From positions 62,001-126,000 of the forward strand of contig NZ_JBANCG010000010.1 in the NCBI RefSeq assembly GCF_037026715.1: a stretch of DNA of 64,000 nucleotides, given 5' to 3'. A program made the translations under genes and the position numbers. Below the pieces are notes generated by a model. It had not been told where the DNA came from, did not search any database, and saw nothing but the letters and a program-made list of their open reading frames with translations. How positions within the stretch are numbered: the stretch's first letter is position 1; every line of letters begins with the position of its first letter. The DNA is from Breoghania sp037026715 (GTDB lineage Bacteria > Pseudomonadota > Alphaproteobacteria > Rhizobiales > Stappiaceae). Shown piece after piece: positions 8,774 through 17,405 of the stretch.

Positions 8774-10132
8774 CTACTCCGCCGCCAGCCCGAACAGCGA
8801 ACGGGCAAGGTTCAGGCGGCCTTCGCCGGCGCGCTCGACCATGGCGCGGAAATATCCGCCGGGCGAGCCGATCCGGTCCGGCTCCCGCAGGCTCTTTTCA
8901 ACCACCACGATGAGGATTGCCGCCGCCGTCTGGCCGCCGAGGCGTTCCTCCGCCAACGCCCAGGCGCTTTGCGAAACCCCGACGGCGAGGCGCAGCGCCT
9001 CGACGGCGTTGCGAAGATCGTTCCAGCTGGAAAGGGAAAGCCCCAGTTCGGACCCAACGAGCCGGCAAGCGGTTTCGATGAGGTGAATCGAGACATCGCT
9101 GAGATGAGGGTTCGGCGAGCGGTCTCCGCTCCCCTTGCTCCGTTGGCCGCCGCCCTTCGGCCGCGTACCGTGGGCTTTGCCGGTTCGCTCTGCCTTGCCC
9201 GCTTGCTCCCTTTTCGGGAGCCATTCGGCGGCAAAGCCGCCGTCAGTCTTTGATTTTATGTCGCCCGCGGATGCGGGCGTCCTTTCATTGTTACAAGGAT
9301 TTCGAAGAGGATGAGCGTTTGTAATAGATAATGGCGTGACGTCGATGTCACCCGCGCCTGTCATATCAGGGGATCTAGAAAGATCATCGCCGGCGGCCCG
9401 CTCCTGGCGATCGCCGGCAGGATCAGACGCCCGATCGGCGGTTTGGCCGCCTTCCGCGACAGCGCTCACCAGCGCCTCGTAAAGCTCGTCGAGATCGGCG
9501 GCCTTGTCCTGTGCGGGACGGGTAGCGGACATCACGGTTTCCAGACGGCGCATGTAGGGGGAAAGATCGAGGGCGAGCCCCTCGCGCGCCGCGCTTTCCA
9601 CGATGTCGAGGATTGCCCGCGACAGGCGCACAACGGCCCGGCGCGCCTCACGCTCGGCGTTCAGCTCCGCCTGATAGGCATCCGCCAACGCCGTGATCTC
9701 GCCGTAGCGCACCTGCGCGGGGCGGAAATCGAGCCCGTAGGCCCGCTCGATGGCGCCCTCGGTGTTGCGATGCACCCAGCGTCGGCCCGTGGAGCTGTCG
9801 CGATAGGCGAGAATGCCCGCCTCCACCAGCCGTTTCAGCGCCCGGATCACGGTACGCTCGCTGCGGCCGACATATTCGGCGAGCTTCCGGTTGGAAATGG
9901 CCACGACCGGCCGGTTGCCGGCCTCCCAGTCCCGCGCCTTGGAAAGGCCGAGCAGGATGTCGAGCACGTGATAGGCGGTGCCGTCGATGCCGAGCGGGCG
10001 GGCGGCGCGCTTCAGCGCAATGGCCACTTCCCCCTTTGTCACGCGGGGAACGTCGTTGGCCATGGCGAGGCGGGCGGAAGCGATGACGCCGGGCGTCACC
10101 TTCCGGAATGAGGCGATTGCTGCGGTAGGCAT
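8774..10132 (-). CDS. repC: RepC replication initiator of the repABC module
   Basis: 452 residues. The N-terminal half has the RepC winged-helix features (RVTKGEVAIALKRAARPLGIDG, then SNRKLAEYVGRSERTVIRALKRLVEAG). A low-complexity linker (about 270-350) leads to the C-terminal domain ending GGYFRAMVERAGEGRLNLARSLFGL, typical of RepC. RepC binds an origin normally located inside its own coding sequence and starts replication of the plasmid. The start was chosen at the ATG with GGAGG five bases upstream; the longer frame has no such site. It follows repB after a 386-base gap, as in other repABC operons. Confidence 0.95.
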   Translation of the reverse strand: MPTAAIASFRKVTPGVIASARLAMANDVPRVTKGEVAIALKRAARPLGIDGTAYHVLDILLGLSKARDWEAGNRPVVAISNRKLAEYVGRSERTVIRALKRLVEAGILAYRDSSTGRRWVHRNTEGAIERAYGLDFRPAQVRYGEITALADAYQAELNAEREARRAVVRLSRAILDIVESAAREGLALDLSPYMRRLETVMSATRPAQDKAADLDELYEALVSAVAEGGQTADRASDPAGDRQERAAGDDLSRSPDMTGAGDIDVTPLSITNAHPLRNPCNNERTPASAGDIKSKTDGGFAAEWLPKREQAGKAERTGKAHGTRPKGGGQRSKGSGDRSPNPHLSDVSIHLIETACRLVGSELGLSLSSWNDLRNAVEALRLAVGVSQSAWALAEERLGGQTAAAILIVVVEKSLREPDRIGSPGGYFRAMVERAGEGRLNLARSLFGLAAE

Positions 10133-10518
10133 GCGTCCTCCGTTCGCCCGCGGCGGACAGGCCACGGGCGGCGCGTGATGTCGGACGGCCGCGAGAGGGG
10201 AATTTCGGCAAAGCAATACCGTTCGCGCGCAAGGACTCTTGCGCGTGATTCGCTTTTCGCCTAAAACGGAAGTGTTGACGGTTCCGTTGGGGCGAAATCC
10301 CCTGCGGCCATGAAATTTGGGGCTGAGCGGTTGCCGCCGTTCAGTCCCGTTTCATTTTCAGGGCCCGTTTCATTTCCAGGGCTTGCTTTTCCAAAGCCCG
10401 GTTTTCCCGAAAGTTCGGTTTCCTCCAGGTTCGGGCGTCGAAACTCGGTTCTCTCTCCTTCTCCCGTTGCTCTTTTCCCGCGCGGACCGACTGTCCGCAC
10501 CATCTTGCGCGCCCCGCG
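10133..10518. promoter_or_regulatory. repB-repC intergenic control region (possible countertranscript RNA site)
   Basis: In repABC replicons this gap carries a small antisense RNA and an attenuator controlling repC. Structures seen here: a perfect hairpin CGCGCAAG-GACT-CTTGCGCG (10226-10245), and a second hairpin AACGGAA-N10-TTCCGTT (10265-10288). On the minus strand the second hairpin runs into a short T tract, so it could be an attenuator ahead of repC. No clear promoter for the antisense RNA was found. Location and structure support the role; the transcript is inferred. Confidence 0.5.
10346..10381. repeat. two tandem 18-bp repeats in the repB-repC gap
   Basis: CCCGTTTCATTTTCAGGG is followed directly by CCCGTTTCATTTCCAGGG, one base different. 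They lie between repB and the repC attenuator-like hairpins and could bind a replication protein or be part of the antisense RNA region. Confidence 0.7.
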
Positions 10519-11667
10519 CTATTCGTCGTCTTTCCGTTGCCGCAGAAAGTCGCCGTAGAACGAGGCGAGATTGTCGGCCAGCCAGTCGGCGAAGCCGTGA
10601 TCGGACGAGGGCAGGGCGAGGTTCGCGCCCGTCGCCGTTTTCTTCAGTCTGGCGAGCGTGCGCCCGTCGTGCTCGATTGCGCGCATGTTGCCGGCCGCAG
10701 CATCGCCGCCGCGCGTGCGGTCTCCGCGCGCGGCACGGGTCAGCAGCGCCAGCCGCTCCGCGCCCTCCATCTGGCCGAGCCGTCTGTCGCGCAAGGCCGC
10801 GCGCACCCGGTCCACCGCCTTGCGGTCCTCCAAAAGCCGGGCGAACGTCATCCAGGCCGGCCGGCCCGCGTTCTTCGCCCGTCCGATGGCGCGCACGATG
10901 TCGGCGGGAATGGCGCCTGCCACGGACAGCAGCCGCGAAATGCCGGATTCCGAAAGCCCGAGGATCGGCTGCATGTCGCGCTGCTTCAGCCCCGCGCTCT
11001 TGAGCTGGCGGGCCCAAAGCGCCTGTTCGATGAAGGTCAGGTTCTCGCGAACCCCGTTCTCCACCGACTGCTCCCGGATCAGCTCCTGATCGGTGAGCGG
11101 GCGCACGTGAGCGCGGATCTTGACCGTTTCCGGCCGCCTGCTCTCGGCCATGAGCGCCTTCATGGCGGAAAGCCGCCGGTGCCCGTAGGCCAGCTGATAG
11201 CGCCCCGGCTGATCGGGATGCGGGCGTACCAGCACCGGGATCTTCTGCCCTTCCGCCTCGATGGAGTGTTTCAGCTCCTCAAGCGCGGCCGCCGCCTCGC
11301 CGTCGCCCTCCAGCCGGTCCTGGAAAGGGGAGGGGTCGATCTTGCCCGGATCGAGCGAGACGACACTGTCCTCCTTCAACTGGGAAAGCGCCCGGCCCAT
11401 GGCGTTGACCACCGGCGCGCGCAGCCGCGTGCCGGAAGATGCCGGCGAGGAAACAGGCGCAGCCGCATCAGCGTCCGTGGCCGATGCCGTTTCGGGCGCC
11501 GACTTCGTCTCCGGGGCCATTCCGGCCCCGGCGGCCACTTTTCCGGCCTTCCCGGCCCCCGCCGCCGATTTTTCGACCTTCGCGGCCTCTGCCGCCACTC
11601 TTTCAGCCTTGGCGGCTTCCGCCGCTTCGGCGGCCTCGCTCATCAGCTTGACGATCGACTTTTTCAT
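10519..11667 (-). CDS. repB: RepB, ParB-family partition protein
   Basis: 382 residues. An Ala/Lys-rich N-terminus (about 1-70) leads to the ParB/Srx domain with QKIPVLVRPHPDQPGRYQLAYGHRR (about 150-175). The helix-turn-helix region follows (QRDMQPILGLSESGISRLLSVAG). RepB binds parS palindromes of the form GTT-N4-GC-N4-AAC and works with RepA in segregation. The ATG overlaps the repA stop (ATGA); a second ATG five codons upstream is also possible. Two exact matches to the parS form occur at 26321 and 56212. Confidence 0.95.
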   Translation of the reverse strand: MKKSIVKLMSEAAEAAEAAKAERVAAEAAKVEKSAAGAGKAGKVAAGAGMAPETKSAPETASATDADAAAPVSSPASSGTRLRAPVVNAMGRALSQLKEDSVVSLDPGKIDPSPFQDRLEGDGEAAAALEELKHSIEAEGQKIPVLVRPHPDQPGRYQLAYGHRRLSAMKALMAESRRPETVKIRAHVRPLTDQELIREQSVENGVRENLTFIEQALWARQLKSAGLKQRDMQPILGLSESGISRLLSVAGAIPADIVRAIGRAKNAGRPAWMTFARLLEDRKAVDRVRAALRDRRLGQMEGAERLALLTRAARGDRTRGGDAAAGNMRAIEHDGRTLARLKKTATGANLALPSSDHGFADWLADNLASFYGDFLRQRKDDE

Positions 11668-12899
11668 GGTCTTCGTCCCCACACCCTCTCGATCAGGTCC
11701 AGGATCTCGCCATTGACCTGATCGGCGCTTTCCAGCGCGCGCTTCAGGGTTTCCCGGCCGACCTCGCCGGGTTCGATCTCGTAAAGGCTCTTCTTGGCGA
11801 CGCCGGCGGACGCGATCGCGGTCGATTCCACCGCTTCGGCGACCAGCACGTCCGCACCGAACAGGCCGCGCATGGTGCCGCCCATGATCTTCTGCGGCCC
11901 GTCATTGGGGTTGACGCGGGTCAGCAGGAACTTGATGAAATCGTGCTCGAACACCGCCCCGCCGCCGCGCAGCGTCGTGGTCACGTCGGCGATCATCTTC
12001 AGGAACTGCGAGCAGGAGGCCACGTCCAGCATCGCCGGATGCACGGTGATGATCAGCCCCGTCGCCGCATAGAGCGCGGCCATGGTGGTGTAGCCGAGCG
12101 AGGGCGGAGTATCGAGGATGACCACGTCGAAGCGGTCCTCCACCGAGGCGATCAGCGCATCGAGCCGCTCGAAGAACAGGCCCAGCTCGTCGGTCTGGCG
12201 CGCGGCGAGGCTCGTCGGCGTGTCGTATTCGAAATCCATCAGCCGCAGGTTGCCGGGCACCAGATGGATGCCGGTGAAATAGGTCTCGCGGATGACCTCG
12301 GAAAACGGCACGCGCAGGTTGTCGTAGCGCAGCGCGTCATAGGCGGTGTCGGTGCGTTCGTCCTCGTCCTCGCCGGAGCGCAGGTCGCGGTCGGGCTGGA
12401 TGCCGAAGGTGGAGGTCAGCGAGGCCTGCGGGTCGAGATCGATGCACAGCACCCGGTAGCCCTGCAGCGCGAGGAAATGCGCCAGATGCACAGAGGTGGT
12501 GGTTTTCGACGAGCCGCCCTTGAAATTGGCCGCGGCGATGACCTGCAGCTTTTCGCCCTCCCGCCGGTGCGGCAGAAGCCGCAACGCGTCGTCGGGCCGC
12601 TGTTCGGCCAGATAGTGCCGCAGCGCCCAGACCTGATCCAGCGTATAGACGCGGCGGTTGTTGTCGGCGCGCAACGGCTGCGGCCCGCGCCCCTCCAGCG
12701 TCAGCGTGCGCAGGGTGCTTTCGGGAATGGCCAGCAGCCGGGACAGGTCCATGGTCGAGAACGTCCGCCCGAAAGCCTTGCGCGCTTCCGGCGGATAGGT
12801 CATCTCGCGCATGGACTGCAGCTTGTCCGAGAGCTTGTGGGTAAAGTCCTCGATCTTGGCAGTCGTGTCCCTGGCGGCAATTATTTCGCCTGCGCGCAT
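11664..12899 (-). CDS. repA: RepA, ParA-family partition ATPase
   Basis: 411 residues. A winged-helix N-terminus (about 40-110) is followed by a deviant Walker A, KGGSSKTT, at 127-134, the Walker A' aspartates (CIDLDPQASLT) and DVVILDTPPSLGY. RepA segregates the plasmid with RepB and autoregulates the operon. It is the first gene of repABC. The upstream 307 bases (12900-13206) hold no recognised gene and no parS of the consensus form; they must contain the operon promoter. Confidence 0.97.
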   Translation of the reverse strand: MRAGEIIAARDTTAKIEDFTHKLSDKLQSMREMTYPPEARKAFGRTFSTMDLSRLLAIPESTLRTLTLEGRGPQPLRADNNRRVYTLDQVWALRHYLAEQRPDDALRLLPHRREGEKLQVIAAANFKGGSSKTTTSVHLAHFLALQGYRVLCIDLDPQASLTSTFGIQPDRDLRSGEDEDERTDTAYDALRYDNLRVPFSEVIRETYFTGIHLVPGNLRLMDFEYDTPTSLAARQTDELGLFFERLDALIASVEDRFDVVILDTPPSLGYTTMAALYAATGLIITVHPAMLDVASCSQFLKMIADVTTTLRGGGAVFEHDFIKFLLTRVNPNDGPQKIMGGTMRGLFGADVLVAEAVESTAIASAGVAKKSLYEIEPGEVGRETLKRALESADQVNGEILDLIERVWGRRP

Positions 12900-13206
12900 T
12901 CGGCGCTCCTGACGGTTACGGGCCGTTCCAATTCATTATTGCGTCAGGGTAGGCGCAGCGCGTCCGATTCCGCAAGGAATTTTAGGTTAACGAAACCTGA
13001 ACGCGGCGACCAGCGGGCCGCGCATTCCCGCGCCGTGCCGCCGTTTCTCGCTCCGCGCGCGGGTGGTCTTTTCCTGCACGAATTTTCATCGGCAAAGGCG
13101 ACAGGGCGTGCCACCATGCCCATATGCTTCACAAGCGCGCCCTCCCACAGCCCCCGGGGGAGGCCCGATATTTCGCTCAATATATTGTTTGGATTGGTCT
13201 TTCCTC

Positions 13207-15000
13207 ATGCCTGGCGATAATCCCCCCCGACCGTCCACCCCCGTTGCCCCGCTCCGCCGCAAGCGGGCGCGTGCGCCTGAGGAAGGTTCCGGAAGCGGGC
13301 GGGACGACGATGGCGCGCGCGATATCCGGCCGGCGCGGCGGGTCCGATACGAGACCGGATCACCGGACAGCCCCCGCGACGCAAGCGCACGGCGGACCGC
13401 AGCGCGGGCGCACGCGGATGATTCCTCGTCCGGTTTCGACAGCGGGGAGGAGGCGGAAGTCGCCGCGATTCTCGCACGCATGCCGCGGCGAAACCGACGG
13501 GCCGGCCAACCTGCGCCCGTTTTGCCTCCATCCGCCCCGCCCCCATCCGTTTTGCCTCCATCCGTTTCGCCCGCGCCCGATCTTCTGCCTGATCTCGACA
13601 GCGAGGAGGAGGCCGAGATCGACGCGCTGCTTGCCCGCACCGAACATGTGCCCGCGCGTGCGGGCAGGATGGTCGATACGGTCGAACAGAACGAAACGGG
13701 CGAAACGGACGAGGACGAGAGCGAGCTGGAATATGTCGAGCCGCGGGGCCTGCCCGCCCGGCGGGCCGACGGATCGGTCATCGAGCCCGGCCCGCGCCGT
13801 TTGCGCTTCAAGGCGCCCTATCCGCTTTACGGCTTTGGCCGTATCGAGGGCCGGCTCAACGACCACGTGCCGCCCGATTTCCGCCCCCGGCCGGTGGCGC
13901 GGCCCGAAACGCTGGTGCTCGACTTCAACAGTCTGGACCGCCGCATGCCGCAATTCCTGCCGGGCGAGGTCTTCGAAGAGATCTACGGGGCGGCCGCGCG
14001 GCGCGATTTCGCCGACACCGAACTCGTTCGCGGCCAGGACGACAGCTTCCGCCCGCGCGACAGGCAGGCCTTCGCCCGCGCGCCCTGCGCCGACATGACG
14101 ATGATGGTGACGGATGGCGGCAATCACTTCTGGATGCGTCCGGAAGGACACGACCAGACGCTGGCGCACTGGTGCGACCTCTACGGGGCGAACAACATTC
14201 GCCTGCGCGACGGATCGGGCCATTTTCACACCCACGACCGCTTCAACGAGATCCACCGCACACAGTACAAGCCGAGGCCGGCCTTCGATGCCTTTGCGGC
14301 CTTCACCGGCCGCAGCGCACGCAGGGATATCCCCTCCATTCTGGTCCGCGAGGGGCCGGACACCTTCGTCGGCGCGGCCCGCTTCCTGCGTGAGGCGGCG
14401 GCCGCCGCGCCCGCACAGCCCGGGGCTCGCCGGGCCCATCTTTCCGCAGCGCTCGCCGGGCGCGCGTTCTGGATCCTGACGCCGACGGGCGACGACTATT
14501 TCTGCCCAAGCTCGGCCAACCTGACGAACAGGGCCTATCTGGAGCGGGTTCTGACCGGCCACGGCCTCGATCCGGCGGCCCTGCGCGCCGCACGGCCCAC
14601 ACCCGATACCGCGCCCCCGTCCTTTATGGTGCGCATGGACGCGGAGACGTTTCTCTCCGGCCGGGCGGCGGCGGCACAGGCGGCGGCGGTCGGGAAAACG
14701 CTGCTTCAGGCCCATGTGCGCGAGGATTTCTTTCTGCTTCGCCCAAACACCCGCGCGCGCGGCGGCAACTTTTCCGCCCCCGATCACTTTCGAAACGTCG
14801 CTTTGGCGGACATGGGACGCGAAGCGGTGGCGCTCTTGAACCTGCGCGCAAACGAGCGGGGCATGGTCGATTTTCCATTGACCGCTCCATTGACCGCCCA
14901 GGCCGCCCACACAGAGGCCGCCCGCACGGAGACCACCCGTTCCGCAGGGCCCCTGCGCGGCCTCCAGCCCCGCCCAAACGGCGGCGATCGCGGCCGTTAG
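13207..15000 (+). CDS. unrecognised 597-residue protein, candidate type IV secretion effector
   Basis: No family recognised. The first 170 residues are disordered and rich in Ser, Arg and Asp/Glu. They contain a basic stretch PLRRKRARAP that could act as a nuclear localisation signal, and two similar acidic motifs (DSGEEAEVAAILARM and DSEEEAEIDALLART). A folded part follows (about 195-560), and the tail LRGLQPRPNGGDRGR is Arg-rich, like signals recognised by VirD4. The gene sits between repA and virC2, on the opposite strand. The start was taken at an ATG preceded by an AT-rich stretch with the palindrome CAATATATTG (13178-13187); a longer frame upstream is less convincing. The effector role is inferred from tail and context only. 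Confidence 0.55.
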   Translation: MPGDNPPRPSTPVAPLRRKRARAPEEGSGSGRDDDGARDIRPARRVRYETGSPDSPRDASARRTAARAHADDSSSGFDSGEEAEVAAILARMPRRNRRAGQPAPVLPPSAPPPSVLPPSVSPAPDLLPDLDSEEEAEIDALLARTEHVPARAGRMVDTVEQNETGETDEDESELEYVEPRGLPARRADGSVIEPGPRRLRFKAPYPLYGFGRIEGRLNDHVPPDFRPRPVARPETLVLDFNSLDRRMPQFLPGEVFEEIYGAAARRDFADTELVRGQDDSFRPRDRQAFARAPCADMTMMVTDGGNHFWMRPEGHDQTLAHWCDLYGANNIRLRDGSGHFHTHDRFNEIHRTQYKPRPAFDAFAAFTGRSARRDIPSILVREGPDTFVGAARFLREAAAAAPAQPGARRAHLSAALAGRAFWILTPTGDDYFCPSSANLTNRAYLERVLTGHGLDPAALRAARPTPDTAPPSFMVRMDAETFLSGRAAAAQAAAVGKTLLQAHVREDFFLLRPNTRARGGNFSAPDHFRNVALADMGREAVALLNLRANERGMVDFPLTAPLTAQAAHTEAARTETTRSAGPLRGLQPRPNGGDRGR

Positions 15001-15081
15001 GGCATAATTCCGGTCGGATTGAGGCAATCCGATCGACAGGACCATGCTCCGGCGGCAAGGCGGCGCGACGCGCCCGATGCT

Positions 15082-15849
15082 CTATCTCCGGCCCGCGCGT
15101 TCGGCCTCGAAAAAGACGGCGAGGGCGGCGGTGGCGAGCATGCGGCCGAAGGCGCGGTTGCTCTCAAAGCCGAGCGGATCGAAATGCGCCCGTGCGATCG
15201 CCACGAGGCGTCTGGCCATCATCCGCGAGGTGTGCACGGTCTCGCCCTCGATCTCGCCGCCGGGCGCGGTCCCCCTTCCGCATTCGGCCATTTTCCCGTC
15301 TTGCCCGCCGCAAAGCGTCGGATACTCGCGCGCCAGCGTGGTGAAGGTCCCGTCCTCAAGCCGCGCCTCGTAGAGATCGAGCGCGCGGCGCAGGATCATC
15401 TGCAACGCGCGCGCGGGCGGATGGGTGCGGGTGAGAAGGTCGAAACTGCGCGAGGCACCGGGCGCGGGCAGCGGAGCCGACAGGAACACCTGGATCTTCG
15501 CCTCCCGCCGCGCGGAGAAGGGGTCGAACGCCGCCGGCGCCCGCGCGGCCTTTGCCGCCGGCCGGGGTGGGGAGCCGCTGCCGGGCTTCGCAGGCGCGGA
15601 TTGGCCCGCTTCAGGCCCGATCGATCGGGATTTTTCCGGCGCGGAGCGGACCTCTTCGGGAACGGACGGGGCGGGGCGGCCCATGACCGTATCGCGGGCC
15701 GTGTCAGGGGCCGTATCGCGGGCCGTGTCGAGGGCCGTGTCAGGAGCCCTGTCGCGAGCAATGTCGAGAGCAATGTCGAGGCCGGCCTGCCGGGTTTCGG
15801 CCAGGCGGCGCGCCTCGGTGACGGAGACGCTCGGTTTGCGAATACCCAC
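15082..15849 (-). CDS. virC2: VirC2-like T-DNA processing protein
   Basis: 255 residues from a GTG start two bases after the virC1 stop. The N-terminus VGIRKPSVSVTEARRL closely resembles Agrobacterium VirC2. The C-terminal half has the ribbon-helix-helix-like region (AKIQVFLSAPLPAPGASRSFDLLTR and following helices). VirC2 acts with VirC1 at overdrive next to the right border to raise T-strand yield. Unusual here is an inserted repeat, with DIARD-, DTARD- and DTAPD-type pentads at about 25-55, lengthening the protein over the usual 200 residues. Confidence 0.85.
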   Translation of the reverse strand: MGIRKPSVSVTEARRLAETRQAGLDIALDIARDRAPDTALDTARDTAPDTARDTVMGRPAPSVPEEVRSAPEKSRSIGPEAGQSAPAKPGSGSPPRPAAKAARAPAAFDPFSARREAKIQVFLSAPLPAPGASRSFDLLTRTHPPARALQMILRRALDLYEARLEDGTFTTLAREYPTLCGGQDGKMAECGRGTAPGGEIEGETVHTSRMMARRLVAIARAHFDPLGFESNRAFGRMLATAALAVFFEAERAGRR

Positions 15850-15851
15850 GG

Positions 15852-16547
15852 CTATGCCCCCAGCGCGGTCTCGACATAGCGGCCGAGTGCGATCATTTCG
15901 TCCATCGCCTTGCGGTAGTTGCGTGCCGGCAGGCGCAGGCCCGGGCTGGTCTCCATGCCCGCCAGGGTTCGATGCAGCATGCCGCGCTTCTTCATCGCCG
16001 CGAAGGCGTCGCGCTCGAACATCGGCGTGTCGCACAGCGGCAGCGCGGACAGAAGCTCGATGCCCGATCGCTGCGAGGCCGTGATCCGCCCCATGGAGAC
16101 CCGCTGCTGCAGGATCGCCGTGTGCGAATGCAGGTTCTCCGCCAGCAGAAGTTCGATGATGTAGCGATAGGTCGCCAGCGCCTCGTCGATGTCGAGCGGC
16201 GTCAGCATGGTCGGGACCAGAAGAAAATCGGAACTGGCGATGATGGTGTTGTTCAGCTCGCTCGAACCGCCATGCGTGTCGGCCAGCGCGTAATCATAGC
16301 CCTGCCGCTCCGCCATCTCGTAGGCGTCCTCCAGCGCCGGCAGTTCGTCGGCGACCAGCACCTCGCAGCGCTCGTCCCAGGTGTCGTTGCGCAGCGCGTT
16401 CTCCTTCCAGGTGGACAGCGGGCGGTTCTCGTCCGCTTCGAACAACGCCACCGTGCGCCCCCCCGACGCCAGCGCCGAGCACAGCCCCATCAGCGCCGTC
16501 GTCTTGCCCGCGCCTCCCTTGAACGAACAGCAGGTGATCAATCTCAT
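15852..16547 (-). CDS. virC1: VirC1, ParA/MinD-like ATPase of T-DNA processing
   Basis: 231 residues, the length of Agrobacterium VirC1 and very like it throughout: Walker A CSFKGGAGKTT at 7-17, LFEADENRPLSTWKENAL, ADTHGGSSELNNTIIASS, VPTMLTPLDIDEALATYRY and FERDAFAAMKKRGMLHRTL. VirC1 binds overdrive DNA and gathers relaxosomes at the cell pole to increase T-strand formation. It diverges from virD1, the same arrangement as the virC and virD operons of Agrobacterium. This gene is the clearest sign that the neighbouring system is a T-DNA system and not only a conjugation system. Confidence 0.95.
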   Translation of the reverse strand: MRLITCCSFKGGAGKTTALMGLCSALASGGRTVALFEADENRPLSTWKENALRNDTWDERCEVLVADELPALEDAYEMAERQGYDYALADTHGGSSELNNTIIASSDFLLVPTMLTPLDIDEALATYRYIIELLLAENLHSHTAILQQRVSMGRITASQRSGIELLSALPLCDTPMFERDAFAAMKKRGMLHRTLAGMETSPGLRLPARNYRKAMDEMIALGRYVETALGA

Positions 16548-16864
16548 GCGCGCAATGTCCTTCGACCCGATCCGTCGGGCGGCGGAAACCGCCCAGAAAC
16601 GACTAAAAATGTGGAATTGTGTATTTGTATTTTCGTGTAATTGTACAAACTGTAAATATCATTTTCAATATCAGTTCGCAAATTAAATGTCTCCGTTTTC
16701 ATTTTTTGCGCGTTCCTACTTGTATCTAGCGAAATTCGTCCCTACCATAACTACTAGAACGCCAAATTGTATGAACAGTATTTCGATATAGTCTTTCGTA
16801 TTTACGGTTTTATTTAGTATATGCAAAAAATTCCGTAAATCAGACCAGACAGGACCCGGACGAC
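16548..16864. promoter_or_regulatory. AT-rich divergent promoter region between virC1 and virD1
   Basis: 317 bases, of which about 16600-16845 is strikingly AT-rich against the GC-rich surroundings. An inverted repeat ATTTACGG (16800-16807) and CCGTAAAT (16833-16840) flanks 25 bases just ahead of virD1. No convincing vir box (TNCAATTGAAAY) was found, so regulation by a VirG-like factor is not shown. Confidence 0.6.
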
Positions 16865-17374
16865 ATGACCACAGGCGAGAGCCACGATCGCGACGACATC
16901 CGCTTGCGGCAAACCACCCCCGACGGCGCCGGGCGGACGACCGAATTCGCCTTTGAGGGCAACGGGCGGCGCGCGGGAGCGTTCGACCCCAACGGCTACA
17001 AGATCCTGAGCGTGCGGCTGCGCGAGGCCGAATATGCCGGCTTTTGCGAGCATGTGCGCGCGCTGGGACTGACCAACAACATGGCCATGCGCATCGCGGC
17101 GCGGCGGATCGCGGGCTTTCTGGAACTCGACAGCGAAACGCGCCAGCACCTGCGCCAGATCACCCGCGAAATCGGCCTGATCGCCGACAGCCTGATCGAG
17201 CTGAACCGCCTCGCGCTGCATGCCGGCACGGTGGACATGGAGGCGCTGACCGCCTGCCGTCACGCCTTCGGCCGCGAATTCGCCGAGCTCGACACCCGGC
17301 TGAGGGCGATCCTGTCCGTCTCGCGCCGCCGCCACGACGGCAAGCGGCTGCTGGAGGCCGGGGCCGCGGCCTGA
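16865..17374 (+). CDS. virD1: VirD1-like relaxase accessory protein
   Basis: 169 residues. The core from about 40, with NGYKILSVRLREAEYAGFCE, LGLTNNMAMRIAARRIAGFLELD and AILSVSRRRHDGKRLLEA, matches VirD1 over its length. It would help VirD2 open and nick double-stranded borders. A ribosome site (AGGA) precedes the ATG. It is followed 31 bases later by virD2, an operon as in Agrobacterium. Confidence 0.93.
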   Translation: MTTGESHDRDDIRLRQTTPDGAGRTTEFAFEGNGRRAGAFDPNGYKILSVRLREAEYAGFCEHVRALGLTNNMAMRIAARRIAGFLELDSETRQHLRQITREIGLIADSLIELNRLALHAGTVDMEALTACRHAFGREFAELDTRLRAILSVSRRRHDGKRLLEAGAAA

Positions 17375-17405
17375 GGCCCCGGTCACGGGATTTGGAGGCG
17401 CCGCG

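Noticed and set aside
12980..13005. AGGTT...AACCT repeat upstream of repA as a parS site
   Set aside because: Does not fit GTT-N4-GC-N4-AAC; spacing is off.
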